Assembly (NCBI GenBank): GCA_951213105.1
Contig: OX578153.1
Coordinates: 51,957,020-52,021,019, forward strand
Source of the DNA: Amaurobius ferox
Taxonomy: Eukaryota; Arthropoda; Arachnida; Araneae; Amaurobiidae
Reading direction: 5' to 3'
DNA: 64,000 nucleotides
The translations under genes were made by a program, and so were the position numbers. Shown here in pieces: positions 1 to 10,618 of the stretch (position 1 is the first letter of the stretch; every line of letters starts with the position of its first letter). Under the pieces are notes generated by a model that was not told the DNA's origin, ran no database searches, and worked only from the letters and a program-made list of their open reading frames with translations.

Positions 1-990
1 AATAAACCCAGAAATATCCCCAAATTAAGGTTCTTAAAAAGTATAATTAAAAATAATATTGTGCTGATCAGATTGCTTTTAAACGTCATGATTGGTTGAA
101 ATTGACAGAGTTATACTCCAGGTAAAAATATGCAAATACATAAAAATCCGCCATCTAGTCGTCAGTCACTATACGCAGATCATTTGCCTTTGTTTTCATC
201 TGTTCGCGAATGGAGTCGCCATCATTGCCGGCAGTACAAAACAGCCGTGTGGCCGTACAAAACCCATTAAAAATCTCACTTAAATTTTAATTTATACTTG
301 AATTTTATTAAGACATTTTGTAAATTAAAATAAATAAATTTGTTTAAAATGTTATATTTAAAAACTTGTTGAGTTCACGGGTTATAATTTTATTTTACAA
401 TAAGGATGCGGCCGTCAGTGCATCTCTAAAGGAGGACAGACATATAATATATGCAGCATAAATAACATTTAAAAGTATTTACAAAATATCAAAGTAGTGG
501 TCAATTGCTCTAAATTAACATTGACGAAATTTTAAGTGACCCTACCTACATAGCGGATTTTCATGCCGCTGATTACCAAAGTTTACACGTTCTCTCATAA
601 CTAGTCTGCGGTTATACATTTCCGCCTACTTCAATTGGATGCAACCTTATTCAGTGCAGCCTTCTGGATTTAAAAAATAAAAGAGTAATGTTCCAGAATT
701 AATTGAAATCTTGAATCATTTCTTATATATAGTGTACTTTTAGAATATTACCGGTATATATGTATAGTACGAAAAAAAAATGATTTAGCAGCACATTTCT
801 CTATATATGAAAATGTAATGCAAAGTTCGCTCAAAAGTATTCATTAAATGCTTGTTTCATACGTCATATTTAAAGACGAAACGAATAAGACCAATCCATT
901 AATCTAGGTTAAACCGCTTTCGAGATATTCAGGATTTTGGGAATTTTGAGGAGATGGCTATCCTTTGACATGAATGACGTTGCCTAGTAA
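1..990. other. AT-rich DNA, no gene seen
   Basis: No coding region is supported; the longest frame is 63 codons with no recognisable motif. From about 660 to 960 the text resembles a very decayed piece of the K repeat family, with phrases like 'gctttcgagatatt' and a run of A before a stretch about response to a methyl-rich end, but it is too diverged to bound. Confidence 0.5.
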
Positions 991-992
991 AA

Positions 993-1600
993 AAATCTGA
1001 TATGGGCAGCATATGATTTTCCCTATATAATGCAGTGAATTTACTTCTTCCACAATGAAAACATCATGTATAATATCTACGGGATAATGTTTTTAACATT
1101 GAATTGTACATTTGGCGCTTTCCCCCGTGACAACTTCTAAAACTGTTCCGAAGTAACTAATTGACTTATATTTCACACAACTCTAAACTGGCAATAATCA
1201 TTATTGATAGCATCCGCAATAAGTAATATAGTCCATATATTAAAATATTTTAGTAATTAATTAATCAATGTAGCGTCATTTCCGTTAATTTAGTATTTAT
1301 ATTGCAATTTTAAATATATTTCGTCAATCTGGGACGACATATCGCTAAGGTAGTGCTATTTCACTAAATGAGTTGCCGAATTTTCCAAATTGATCGCCAA
1401 GCATTACATACAGACATAGAAAAGAGCTTTTCTTATATAAACGACTATTGGCAAACAGTTAATTATAAAAATGCAAAATTACTACACAAGTGTATCTTCT
1501 TCTCTCGTGAATGAGACAAAATGGATTCACCAGAATGATGTCAACATATTTAACGTCGCATAATATTGCGTGAAAGTGAACATACTTCATAATAGTTAAT
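993..1600 (+). repeat. Diverged K-family repeat, 5' portion
   Basis: It opens with the K signature 'tctgatatgggcagcat' after a run of A, followed by a 'tatataatgcagtgaattt' block, then a 'tttggcgc' segment, a 'gacgacatatcgc' segment and the 'aaacgactattggc' block seen in better copies at 33903 and 40106. It ends near the 'gtgaaagtgaacat' block. The (CA)n and terminal hairpin of the 3' half are absent, probably because the Penelope-like element adjoins here. Confidence 0.65.
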
Positions 1601-1639
1601 ACTCTTGTGATACTATAGTTAATACTGTAGTTAATACTA

Positions 1640-2318
1640 TTGTTATATATATATATATATATATTATAGTAAATACAAAAACAGGTTTGAAAGGGGAGGG
1701 GAAGGAAGGTAGGAAAAAGAAGGGAGAGTGTTTACAAGAACGACAGTAAAAAGGCCGAGGGGATTGTGACCCTCTGTTCCCGGTTAAAGCGCTTTTATTC
1801 CCAGAAAACACTCCCGGTGCCTCTATCTTCCCGAAGCATCCCTTCGTCCGATGAAGCCAATGAAACATCCGAAGTAAAAAGACCATGAAGCACAAAATGG
1901 CTCAAGGTATGAAAATAAACCAAACCTGACCCTACAGCAAAAAGCTCGAAGACTACGAGAAACGCCATGTAAAGATACTGCACCGATATACAATCATCAT
2001 GTAATACCGTTTTTTTTTCCCTCTTAAAGACCAAACGTACATACTGAGCGGATAATGGCATTTTGCTGCTTCTTGGAGTAATTTATTAATACAGTGTTGC
2101 CGTTCTTCTTTTTCTGTATTAAGACGTCTATAGCGATTTAAATGATTAATTATTACATTTCTGAATATACCACTACTTAAATTGGATTTCCAGTCTATTA
2201 TAAAATTAATATCGAAATCAAAATTGTCCCTTTTTTCATAAAGTTTAAAACATATTTTGTCATTTTCATTATAGTAAATACTTATATCCAGGAAATTAAC
2301 AGTTCCTTTAATTGCATA
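1640..2318 (-). mobile_element. Penelope-like element 3' end, left arm of an inverted pair
   Basis: On the minus strand this is the 3' end of a Penelope-like retroelement: the end of the reverse transcriptase reading frame, then an untranslated tail containing a 'gggtcacaatcccc' block, closing at a short (TA)n tract. It is a near copy, in opposite orientation, of the sequence at 3727-4480. Its head was originally continuous with 3673-3724, and a 1.35-kb repeat now separates them. Family assignment rests on the larger reverse transcriptase relative at 13.6-15.6 kb and on the thumb-region pattern. Confidence 0.7.
2030..2316 (-). pseudogene. Penelope-like reverse transcriptase C-terminal fragment
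   Basis: The minus-strand reading begins at a block coding for 'TVNFLDISIYYNENDK' and runs through the 'KLY' and 'FDFDINFIIDW' blocks, matching the downstream thumb region of Penelope-type reverse transcriptases. The palm with its catalytic aspartates is absent, so no activity is possible. The reading is a little different from the right-arm copy: a short deletion near 2045 removes residues and shifts the frame into the 'FKREKK' tail. Upstream coding is cut off by the inserted repeat that begins at 2319. Confidence 0.6.
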
Positions 2319-2411
2319 CTAGCCGCCTTTGGCGACCAGCCTGTTCGCTACCCCTAAAAATTCTGACCGTGGCAAATTCTGATCGTTGCAAACTCGCTGG
2401 CGCGAACTACC

Positions 2412-2656
2412 AGAAAGGTGTAAGGTAACTGTTTGGACGGCCAGGAAGTGCCACCCAATTCAGACCGGAACTCAGTGGGGAAGGCATCCACAGGAACCGT
2501 ACCCTCCTTCCCCTACCACTAACCTCTCCGAATTACTTACGGTCCCACATGTTTAACGTGATCGTACTCCGCGTGAACACGGCGGCAGTTTCGGCAGTGG
2601 CGGGAATCGAACCCGGGCCTACCGAGTGCAATTCTCGCGCGCTAACTTCCCGCGCG
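2412..2656 (-). mobile_element. tRNA-derived SINE, minus strand
   Basis: Reverse-complement reading gives a tRNA-like head with a B box 'gggttcgattcc', followed by the family body: the 'gtacgatcacgttaaacatg' block, the 'ggtaggggaaggagggtac' block and the 'ccgtccaaacagttacctt' block. The A box is damaged ('gttagcgcgcg'). The 3' tail, which elsewhere ends in a GGTCGGACGGTCTGGG-(CAA)n motif, is missing beyond 'ctttctggtag', so this copy lost its tail. Confidence 0.85.
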
Positions 2657-2694
2657 TTAATTTAAATTTTATAATTAAGCTCTTAATTCCATCT

Positions 2695-3000
2695 TCCTCG
2701 TTCCATCGTTCCATCATTTAAAATATCCATAAAATTAAAATATCCATTTAAAATATCTATAAATTAAAATATCCATTTAAAATATCCATAAATTAAAATA
2801 TCCATTTAAAAAATCCATATCGTTCTATCAATCATCCATATCGTTCCACTAATCCATAAATATAATAATTTCAAATACATCACCACAATTCAAACCACCA
2901 TAATTCAATCATTTAAATTATTTAAAATATCCATAAATTAAAATATCCATAAATTAAAATATCCATAAATTAAAATATCATATAAATATAATAATTTCAC
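2695..3000. repeat. AT-rich minisatellite (aaatatccataaatt type)
   Basis: The motif 'taaaatatccat' with short variants recurs many times at irregular spacing of roughly 15-20 bases. It carries no coding signal. It lies inside the 1.35-kb repeat. Confidence 0.8.
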
Positions 3001-3683
3001 CCTATGTATCCAATACATACATTAAGCTCTTATTTCATTTAAAACCGAAAGCACGGTCTCCATGGAGACGGGTAAAAAACAACTGCCGAGGGGGAAATGC
3101 CCTTGAAGGACTTAGCGGATCGCCGAGAAATATAAAATCATGACGTCCTTAAAATTTTGATCCTGCGGGCAATTTTCATTATTTCTTGACCAGATTGGAC
3201 TTGTAAGAATGCCAGATCTTTGACCTTTCTAAAAATGTGTCGAAATTATTAGTCGAAATTATGAGTAGTTTTTACGATGGGAGGAGTTAAAAACGAAAGT
3301 TGGTTTTTTTGAGCCGAAAATGACTTTTGTTTTAAAATCTTTAAAAAATATTAGAAATCGAAATTGAGATTTGAAATTGATATATTTTTACTCGCAATTG
3401 TCTGCTCTTTCTTTGGTGTGATTTGTTTTTTTCTACGACGTCTAGATCGTAGAGAAAAAAAGGGCAAAAAGGGCAAAAAACGGTCGAAATCGCATAAAAC
3501 ATTAAATAACTAAAAAAATTATTAAAATTTTAAAAATCGGTTTTCACGTGTCCCCTTCCCACCCACCCGGGTCTCCGATTGCCAGATTTCGTAGCTCTCC
3601 GATGCGCGGTCGCTGAACGTATAGTGTATAAGACAGACAGACACACAGACATTGCCTTTTATTATATAGAAGATTGCGTTTCT

Positions 3684-3767
3684 GTAAGTTCCAGGCATTT
3701 AGGGTAAAACCCAAAATCAATATGGTCATATTGATTTTGGGTTTTACCCTAAATGCCTGGAACTTAC
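3684..3767. repeat. Perfect 41-bp palindrome at the junction of two Penelope-like arms
   Basis: Bases 3684-3724 are the exact reverse complement of 3727-3767, with only 'gt' between them. The arms read outward into the two oppositely oriented Penelope-like copies, so this is the symmetry centre of a larger inverted repeat and not a protein-binding site. A transcript across it would form a long hairpin. Confidence 0.95.
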
Positions 3768-4480
3768 AAAACTCAATATACAAATAAAGGAACTGTTAAT
3801 TTCCTGGATATAAGTATTTACTATAATGAAAATGACAAAATATGTTTTAAACTTTATGACAAACGGGACAACTTTGATTTCGATATTAATTTTATAATAG
3901 ACTGGAAATCCAATTTAAGTAGTGGTATATTCAGAAATGTAATAATTAATCATTTAAATCGATATAGACGTCTTAATATACAAAAAGAAGAACGGCAACA
4001 CTGTATTAATAAATTACTCCAAGAAGCAGCAAAATGCCATTATCCGCTTCGATATCTAAGGCACTATGTACGCTTGGACTTTAAGAGGGAAAAAAACGGT
4101 ATAACATGATGAGTGTATATCGGTGCAGTATCTTTACATGGCGTTTCTTGTGGGCTTCGAGCTTTTTGCTGTAGGGTCAGGTTTGGCTTATTTTCATATC
4201 TTGAGTCATTTTGTGCTTCATGATCTTTTTATTTTGGGATGTTTCATTGGTTTCATCAGACGTAGGGATGCTTCGGGAAGACAGAGGCACCGGGAGTGTT
4301 TCCTGGGAATAAAAGCGCTTTAACCGGGAAAGGGGGGTCACAATCCCCCTGGCCTTTTTACTGTCGTTCCTGTAAACATTCTCCCTTCTTTTCCCCCTTC
4401 CTTTTTGCCCCTCTTTTAAATCTGTTTTTGTATTTACTATAATATATCTACTTAAAATGAAAGAATGAAAGTGCGGCATT
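3727..4480 (+). mobile_element. Penelope-like element 3' end, right arm of the inverted pair
   Basis: The plus-strand copy includes the reverse transcriptase C-terminal coding piece followed by an untranslated tail with the 'ggggggtcacaatccccc' block and a 'gcattgcgcc' block near 4477. It mirrors the left arm with about 90 percent identity by eye. A (TA)n tract starts 67 bases beyond. Related 3' sequence occurs near 62570-62750. Confidence 0.7.
3753..4109 (+). pseudogene. Penelope-like reverse transcriptase C-terminal fragment
   Basis: The frame runs 118 codons. Residues about 14-25 read 'GTVNFLDISIYY', then 'CFKLYDKRDNFDFDINF', 'SGIFRNVIINHLNRYRR' and a basic end. This is the region after the catalytic YxDD box in Penelope-type reverse transcriptases, where NFLDL-like and LYDKR-like motifs are typical. 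The first ATG lies in the palindrome, so the apparent start is accidental. The palm domain and any GIY-YIG endonuclease are missing. The product, if made, would have no catalytic centre. Confidence 0.65.
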
Positions 4481-4544
4481 GCGCCTTAACATTTAGCGCT
4501 GTTATGATAATGTGTTTTATGTATAATATTTTTCAGATATTTTT

Positions 4545-4852
<308 letters not shown>

Positions 4853-5009
4853 TATTAGAACTGAAAACATGATATAATATCAAGTATCTATATAGATTTG
4901 AGCAATTAAACTCATTTTAACGGATTATGAATTTGAATCTGTAGAAAAAGTCATCTGCAGCCCATTTCAAATTTTTACTTACTGTACATACATAGTACAG
5001 TGTTTATAC

Positions 5010-6460
5010 ATTATGCTATGGAAAGTAAGCACTAAGGATATGTAATACTAAGTAATACGAAGGATAAGGAAGGTATTTTGATGGGGTAGGCAATTGAAAT
5101 GAGAGTTTTCGATGCAAGAGTAAACCTGAACTCGAGACGCACGTTTTTGAAGTAATGGCTGGGTGTGTATATGTTTGTATGTGTGTGAGTGATGCGTGGG
5201 TTTTCACCACACGTCTGGCCAGGACGCAAATTATTATTGTTAATCTCCATTTCTCACAAGACACGATATTGGCCGTATCGAAAAACTTACCTACAAATCA
5301 ATTGTGTTAAAATAATTGGATAATGAGGACACCGAAATAATTAGAAAACAATAACAATTTATTTACAAGATCAAAATTTAAAAATTCCAATTAACATATA
5401 TGAACGCAATACTAATTGACATATCTAGCTTAGGCTTCCTCATCTTATACCCAGCATATTAATTCTTCTTCAGCAGCTGTGAGTCAGTGGCAAACCAGAG
5501 GTTTGTTCTTCACAGGACTTACCGCCAAGGCACCCCTTTGTGGATCCAAACCTCTCCAATGGCAAATGTTCGGGACGTGTGCAGATTTCTGTCCCAGATG
5601 GTCAGCCGGGAACTTTATACATATTATCTGAAAATTCAGGGACCATCGTTCTATGTAGCAAACTTATACAAAAATTCCATGATGTTACATTCCATGGGGA
5701 AAAACAATGTAACAGTGTGTATGCATGTTGGCGTTTGCTTACATGAGTCCGTGGATGCGATATCGCAATCCAATGGAATGTAATTGTGTATGACTATTAC
5801 AACCAGTGAATTCTAGAACCTTGCTGATTTTAAGAGTAATCGAATTTTTGGAACAATTCCCAATTTTCGAATGAATTTTTAAGGAACAAAATGCATTAAA
5901 AAATCAGTATCTTTAACGATGATAAATAAATTATCCCTTCAGACGTTATTTTTCATTAGAGAACGAATGACATCATCTATAGAATGATAGCATAAACCGT
6001 TCTCAAGATATTGCACGTTTTTTAAACAGTCTCTTTTTACGAAAATTATATAAAAGAATATTAGTAAGTATTATGAAAAGTGTTAACTTTCTATATGCTG
6101 TATTATAAGATAAATCTGTCATTACCATTCTCGTAGATCCAGTTCCATCATCAGAGAAGTTACTTTTTGTAATAGTTTTGTACTTTAATGACCATCAATT
6201 CTTTAATAGTCAATTATTTCACTGGATAAATATTAAATGTTAATCGCATTTTTATGGAGATTTTACACTTGGATGTTTATGTTTAGACTCATAAGATATC
6301 ACTGTGCGGTGAATCTCGCACACCATTATTTCATCCGGGAAAAATGGCGTCACTACATTATGTAGGGAAAGTTTTATGCTGCCCACATGAGTTTTTGCGG
6401 AGAGAGTTCAGGTGGTCTTAAATCGTGCTTTTACAACAAAATCTAGAATTTGGTTCCTTT
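5010..6460 (-). repeat. Old K-family copy on the minus strand, interrupted
   Basis: Reading on the minus strand, the 3' end with its GT-rich microsatellite lies at about 5030-5205 and the body resumes near 5715-6460, with 'cattagagaacgaatgac', 'aaaccgttctcaagatattg' and 'cacatgagtttttgc' in K order. The intervening piece does not belong to K and is described separately. Divergence from the younger copies is high. About 6460-6600 is unassigned. Confidence 0.6.
5206..5715. other. Unidentified insertion splitting a K copy
   Basis: This half-kilobase is less AT-rich in its second part and contains a 68-codon plus-strand frame (5540-5746) beginning 'MDPNLSNGKCSGRVQIS'. I do not recognise the peptide. 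The segment could be a solo LTR, a retroposed exon or another repeat; no clean target duplication was found by eye. Confidence 0.35.
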
Positions 6461-6599
6461 TTCCGTTTGAAAACAGTCATGTTTTCATACAGTAGTATGA
6501 AGAAAGTAAAAAGAAAATATCCAGTTTCGAGTATCTAACAGAAAAAAACACAAGAAACTTTTAATTTTTACTTTCCTTACATAACTGGTTGTAGGTTAC

Positions 6600-7560
6600 A
6601 ATTGGGGTTATTAGTTACTAGTAGTATACCCTTTCTTCGTACGGGAAATATAATATAAAGAAACTTAACATTCACAATTATGTGTTTCCTATAGTATTCT
6701 ATATGAATTAGTTATTCAAAATATTCTATTAAAATATTTAATTTAATTCTTCTAAAATATATATAAGAATCTCTGGGCTCGATATACAAAATTATCTTCA
6801 TAGGCAGATCTGAAGAATAAGGCATCCTGGCCCAATTTGTAAACAAATTTAGTAAAAAATATTTTTTAATTCTCACAAAACGATAGATATTATCTAGAAA
6901 ATCGTACTTAATTATGCAAAATATTGAATTTTTATCGATTCGGTGTCATTTTGATAAATTTAGCGTCCTTATATCAGTTTGGCGACAGTTTCGTCAAATT
7001 AGCAACATTTTAAAAAATCGCTAAATTTATCGCCATGTGGGGACTGTAGAACTGACAGTCCCACTTGGCGACAAATTGACAAAAAATCATCACAATACAA
7101 TCCCCTAACAGAACACAATTAATTTCATTTATTTAGTCCAATTTTATCAATTTTAAGATATTTTTATGGATTTACAAACATTTTTATGCATTTGGCGACA
7201 TTTTAAAAATTCGCTAAATGTGTTACTAAAAGTAGGACGGTTGGACTGACAGACAAATGTTACCAAAATGTCATTTCGGTACTCTCTTCTAACAAAACAA
7301 ATTCGATTTCGTTGATTTCGTTTCTATCAATTTAGTGACATTTCCGCCAATTTGGCAAAGTTTAAGAAAAGCTGCCCTGATAGCGATGTCACGCCAAATT
7401 CGTAGATCTGAATTTGCAGATCTGAAGAATAAAACATCCTGATCCCGTTTGTATATACTAAATGAAAACACTAAAATTGTATTAGAAGATATACCCTTTC
7501 TACTCTTATTCTGTTTCAACAATCGGCTAAATGAGTTTGTTGGCTAAACACAATATATCA
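6600..7560. repeat. Two decayed repeats: 'caggcagatctgaagaat' family and TTTGGCGACA-rich DNA
   Basis: The first part (about 6600-6860) matches, with much change, the sequence at 19660-20040, beginning at a 'tagtatacc(c)tttcttcgtac' head and including 'caggcagatctgaagaat'. Part of it recurs at 7410-7530. Between them, 6930-7370 is a field of 'tttggcgacatttt' and 'cgctaaat' phrases like the internal GCGAC-rich block of K. No gene is seen. Confidence 0.55.
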
Positions 7561-8096
7561 GTTTATTAGCTAAACACAATATATATATAAGTTTGAAAAC
7601 TCTTTGCCAAAATAAATGAAAATGATGTACGCAATTCGCAATTAATATAATTAAAAGAAAAATCAAACCGTCCATTTATAAGATATATTTTTATATCCAT
7701 TAATTTATTATTCAAATCGAAAAATAATAATGAAAATTAACAAACACATTTGATTTAATTGCGTTGCTGAGCAACATGATATAAGAAATAATCTTCCTCA
7801 TAAAATGCTAATAATTAAACAACCATTTAAATTTTTTAATACTTTTGATTGTTAAGCATGTTGAGAGCCTGTGGAAAATAAACCTTGGTGATAGAGTTTC
7901 CATTTAAATTCATGTTTCAAACTTGCGATTTTCAAAAGTGAATGATTAGCGCAACTCCCACCAAACTCAAAGATAGAGTTTTAATTCACTTTCACGTTTT
8001 AAACCAACAATTTCCAACTTTTTTCGTTTGGAGGAAACAGAGAGTTAGAGAATAGAACTCCTAGGAAAAAGTTTCGTTTTCCATTATTATCTCGAC
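7561..8096. other. AT-rich DNA, nothing recognised
   Basis: No frame, RNA gene or repeat could be supported here. Confidence 0.6.
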
Positions 8097-8110
8097 AACC
8101 TCTAGTCTTA

Positions 8111-8765
8111 AGGGCGCTGTAGCCCAGTGGTTAGCGCGCGGGAATTGCACTCGGTAAGCCCGGATTCGATTCCCGCCACTGCCAAAACTACCGTCGTGTT
8201 CACGCGGAGTACGATCACTTTAAACATATAAGTCCTTCCGATAGGTTGGTGGTAGGGGAAGGAGGGTACGGTCCCTGTGGATGCCTCCCCCACTGGGTTC
8301 CGGTTTAAATTGGGGGACACTTCCTGGCCGTCCAAACAGTTACCTTACACCTTTCTAGTACGGGGGCGCGGTAGCCCATTGGTTAGCGCGCTGGAGTTGC
8401 ACTCGGTAGGCCCGGGTTCGATTCCAGCCACTGCCAAAACTGCCGCCGTGTTCATGCGGAGTACGATCACGTTAAACATGTGGGTCCGAAAGTCCTTCCG
8501 AGAGGTTGGTGGTAGGGGAAGGAGGGTACGGTCCCTGTGGATGCCTCCCCCACTGGGTTCCGGTCTAAATTGGGTGGCACTTCCCGACCGTCCAAACAGT
8601 TACCTTACACCTTTCTGGTAGGTCGGACGGTCTGGGTTTCAACAACAACACCTTTCTAGTACGGCCGTCCAATTAGATACTCAAGTCCTCTGGATGAGTC
8701 GGACGGTCTGGGTCTTCACACTCACACACCTTTCTAGTAGGTCGGACGGTCTGGGTCTCAACAAC
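8111..8765 (+). mobile_element. Nested cluster of three tRNA-derived SINEs
   Basis: One SINE (head from 8111, tail 8740-8765) is split inside its 3' tail. At that point the 14-mer 'acacctttctagta' occurs three times (8347, 8648, 8726). Between the first two lies a complete SINE with its own tRNA head and (CAA)n tail. Between the second two lies a 5'-truncated SINE of a different tail subfamily. The outer unit is bounded by 'ctagtctta' at 8102 and 8771, within a 14-bp duplication with one mismatch. Both tRNA-like heads keep 'ttagcgcgc' A-box and 'gattcgattcc' or 'gggttcgattcc' B-box sequences, so internal RNA polymerase III promoters are probable. Confidence 0.92.
8361..8647 (+). mobile_element. 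Full-length tRNA-derived SINE (inner copy)
   Basis: This is the best internal reference copy in the window. The tRNA-like head has 'tagcccattggttagcgcgc' (A-box region) and 'cccgggttcgattcc' (B box). The body follows with the 'agtacgatcacgttaaac', 'gaaggagggtacggtccc' and 'ctaaattgggtggcacttcc' blocks. The tail is 'ggtaggtcggacggtctggg' plus (CAA)n. It is flanked by 14-bp direct repeats derived from the host SINE. It encodes no protein; the 114-codon frame over it is incidental. Confidence 0.95.
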
Positions 8766-8794
8766 AACCCCTAGTCTTAGATATTCGAAACATG

Positions 8795-8930
8795 GACTGC
8801 ATTTTAAGTTGGGCTATTTCAAGGCCACCCCCAAAATTTCATCAAATTCGGATCAACCGTTCTCCCGTGATGATGAGATAAATAGTCAGGTAGGCAGACA
8901 GATTTTCAATTTTATTTATATAGATTGTTA
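8795..8930 (+). repeat. Retroelement-tail-like repeat
   Basis: The order 'aaaatttcatcaaattcgga', 'gttctcccgtgatgatgag', 'caggcagacag', then 'ttttatttatatagatt' resembles the 3' tail of many RTE-like or related arthropod repeats. The family is not identified. About 8930-9190 holds nothing recognised. Confidence 0.45.
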
Positions 8931-9189
8931 AGATTCGAAAAATACAAACTTCCTTTACTAACAATATTCCCACATCGAAACGTATAACTTTAAAATAAAA
9001 TAATAAATATTACTTAAATGCATTAATTCAATGCTTGTCCTAGGCGTAATTTCTGGCACCAAAAAGAATTAGTCTTATCTCTTTAGCACGGGGGATTCCA
9101 TACTTTAGATATTTCACTTTTTGTTTGAAAATCCGTCCAATCACCAGTGAAAACGAAAGTTGAACTATCCAAATTCATTATTTCAAATT

Positions 9190-9680
9190 ATTCTCCATGT
9201 TATTGTATGTAATCAAAATTTAATGCATTATGTAATTAATTAAAAACATTTTAATGCATTATGTATTAAACTAAATTTAATACATTATGAATTAAACTAA
9301 AATGCATAATGAATTAAATTAACTTTCAAAAGTTATGCATTAAACTAAATTTAATACATTATTAATTAAACTATACTTAATGCATTACGAAATAAACTAA
9401 CTTTCAAGCGTTAGGAATTAAATTAAATTTAATGTATTAAGAATTAAACTAAATTTAATGCATTATGAATTAAATTAAATTTAAGGAATTATGAATTAAA
9501 CTAACTTTCAAGCATTATGAATTAAAATAATTTTTTTGAAGTATGAATTAAAATAAATATTATGCATTATGAATTAAAATAAATATTATGCATTATGAAT
9601 TAAACTAAATTTAATGCATTATGAGTTACACTAAATTTTAGGTATTATGAGTTAAACTAAATTTAATGCATTATGAAAGG
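9190..9680. repeat. AT-rich minisatellite with a unit of about 24 bp
   Basis: The unit 'gcattatgaattaaactaaa' plus 'tttaat' recurs about 18 times with point changes. No coding sequence is present. Confidence 0.88.
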
Positions 9681-9684
9681 AAGG

Positions 9685-10085
9685 TAGAGAAAATATATTT
9701 GAGTCTGCAGGGAAAGACATGTGCTACCCACATATTATCGTTTTATTTTTTAACAACCAAACCAAATACGAATTTTGAGATAGTTTTTAGAAACGTAGGA
9801 AGTACTTTAAGGGAAGTGGAAGTTCCCAAACTTTTAAACTTTATCTAAAGCTTTCCTCTCTGTCTTTTAACTCTTGCATAAAAAGAGCGGCAAAAATGTA
9901 TTTTTGACATTCTCTATAGCGATAAATGTAACATTTCATTTTTGTATTCAAAAGTATCTAGTGAATTTTTTTCGAATAAGCTATTTATACACATGGTCAT
10001 AAAATTTTAAAAGGCGAATTTCAAATAACAAACTGCAAAAACGACATGTTTTCATGAATTTTTAAGAACTTTTGATTACTGTAGC
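9685..10085. other. Repeat fragment 'gtctgcagggaaagacatgt' and AT-rich DNA
   Basis: About 9700-9760 contains 'gagtctgcagggaaagacat', the same phrase that marks the composite repeat at 37560, 39118 and 49660 (minus strand in the first two). The remainder is AT-rich and unassigned. Confidence 0.5.
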
Positions 10086-10240
10086 TAACACTTATAAGGC
10101 TACATCAAATGCCTTAAGCTGTAGCCGTCTTTAGATCAACGCTATAATGCTAGCCTGTCACACTTTCGCCTCGTGATCAAACCCCGGCACTTTCAAGTTG
10201 ATGATTTCGCCTTCTCTCTACATTGATGACCTCGGGCAAG
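10086..10240 (+). mobile_element. Possible second tRNA-like SINE family, copy 1
   Basis: An A-box-like 'tagatcaacgctataatgc' is followed by 'tcgtgatcaaaccccggc', which resembles a B box. A second diverged copy lies at 10818-10985 with the same block order ('actgtagc', 'ttgagctg', 'atgatttcgcctt'). There is no clear tail or target duplication, so the assignment is tentative. Confidence 0.4.
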
Positions 10241-10361
10241 TACAAAGCATCCTTCGGTCTATTATTTCCAGTTATTCTGCTTTCTGACAATTATATATGC
10301 ATTGTATAAAATGTACTTTCTGTACTCCCCTTGAGATGGAGCAAGGAGGCAATTTTTCTCC

Positions 10362-10618
10362 TTTTTCGACCCAGACTGCCCAGCCTACCCGAAGAAGTGA
10401 GGACCGGGAATTGCCATTCAGTTCAGACCGGAACCCAGTGGGGAAGACATCCACAGGGACCGTACCCTCCTTCCCCTGCCACCAACCTCTCTGAAGGACT
10501 TACGGACACACATATTTAACGATCCCGTACACGGGTACAGTTTTGGCAGAGCCGAGAATCGAAATCGGGTCGTCTGAGTGCAATCCCGGCGAGCTGACCA
10601 CTGGGCTGTCCCACGCCT
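10362..10618 (-). mobile_element. Old tRNA-derived SINE, minus strand
   Basis: This copy has the same family plan as the copy at 8361-8647, read on the opposite strand: tail 'cgacccagactgcccagcct', body 'ccgtaccctccttcccctgcc', and a decayed tRNA head. The B box is 'atcgaaatcgggt' as written on the plus strand. It carries more changes than other copies, so it is older. Confidence 0.85.

Larger units (their letters stand above)
2319..3672. mobile_element. 1.35-kb interspersed repeat inserted in the Penelope-like left arm
   Basis: The left edge reads 'actagccgcctttggcgacc' and the right edge ends in a run of 'agacagacacacagac' followed by 'ttttattatatagaag'. This head-and-tail style is familiar from abundant arthropod repeats, though I cannot name the family. 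Flanks 'attgcat' on the left and 'attgcgt' on the right look like a 7-bp target duplication with one change, and removing the insert restores alignment with the right Penelope arm. It holds no coding frame of note. It contains a SINE and a minisatellite, annotated separately. About 3040-3570 is unassigned repeat body. Confidence 0.6.

Noticed and set aside
4230..4300. Possible hammerhead ribozyme in the Penelope-like 3' region (minus strand 'gtctgatgaaaccaatgaaac')
   Set aside because: CTGATGA and GAAA are present, as in hammerheads known from Penelope-like elements, but no stem II forms between them beyond one pair, and I found no matching stem I or III. The left-arm copy also has CCGATGA.
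8277..8621. 114-codon open frame with WVRKSFREVGGRGRR-type sequence
   Set aside because: It lies wholly within tRNA-derived SINEs, and the same peptide is read from the copies at 54400 and 42516 (minus). It is incidental to a Pol III repeat.
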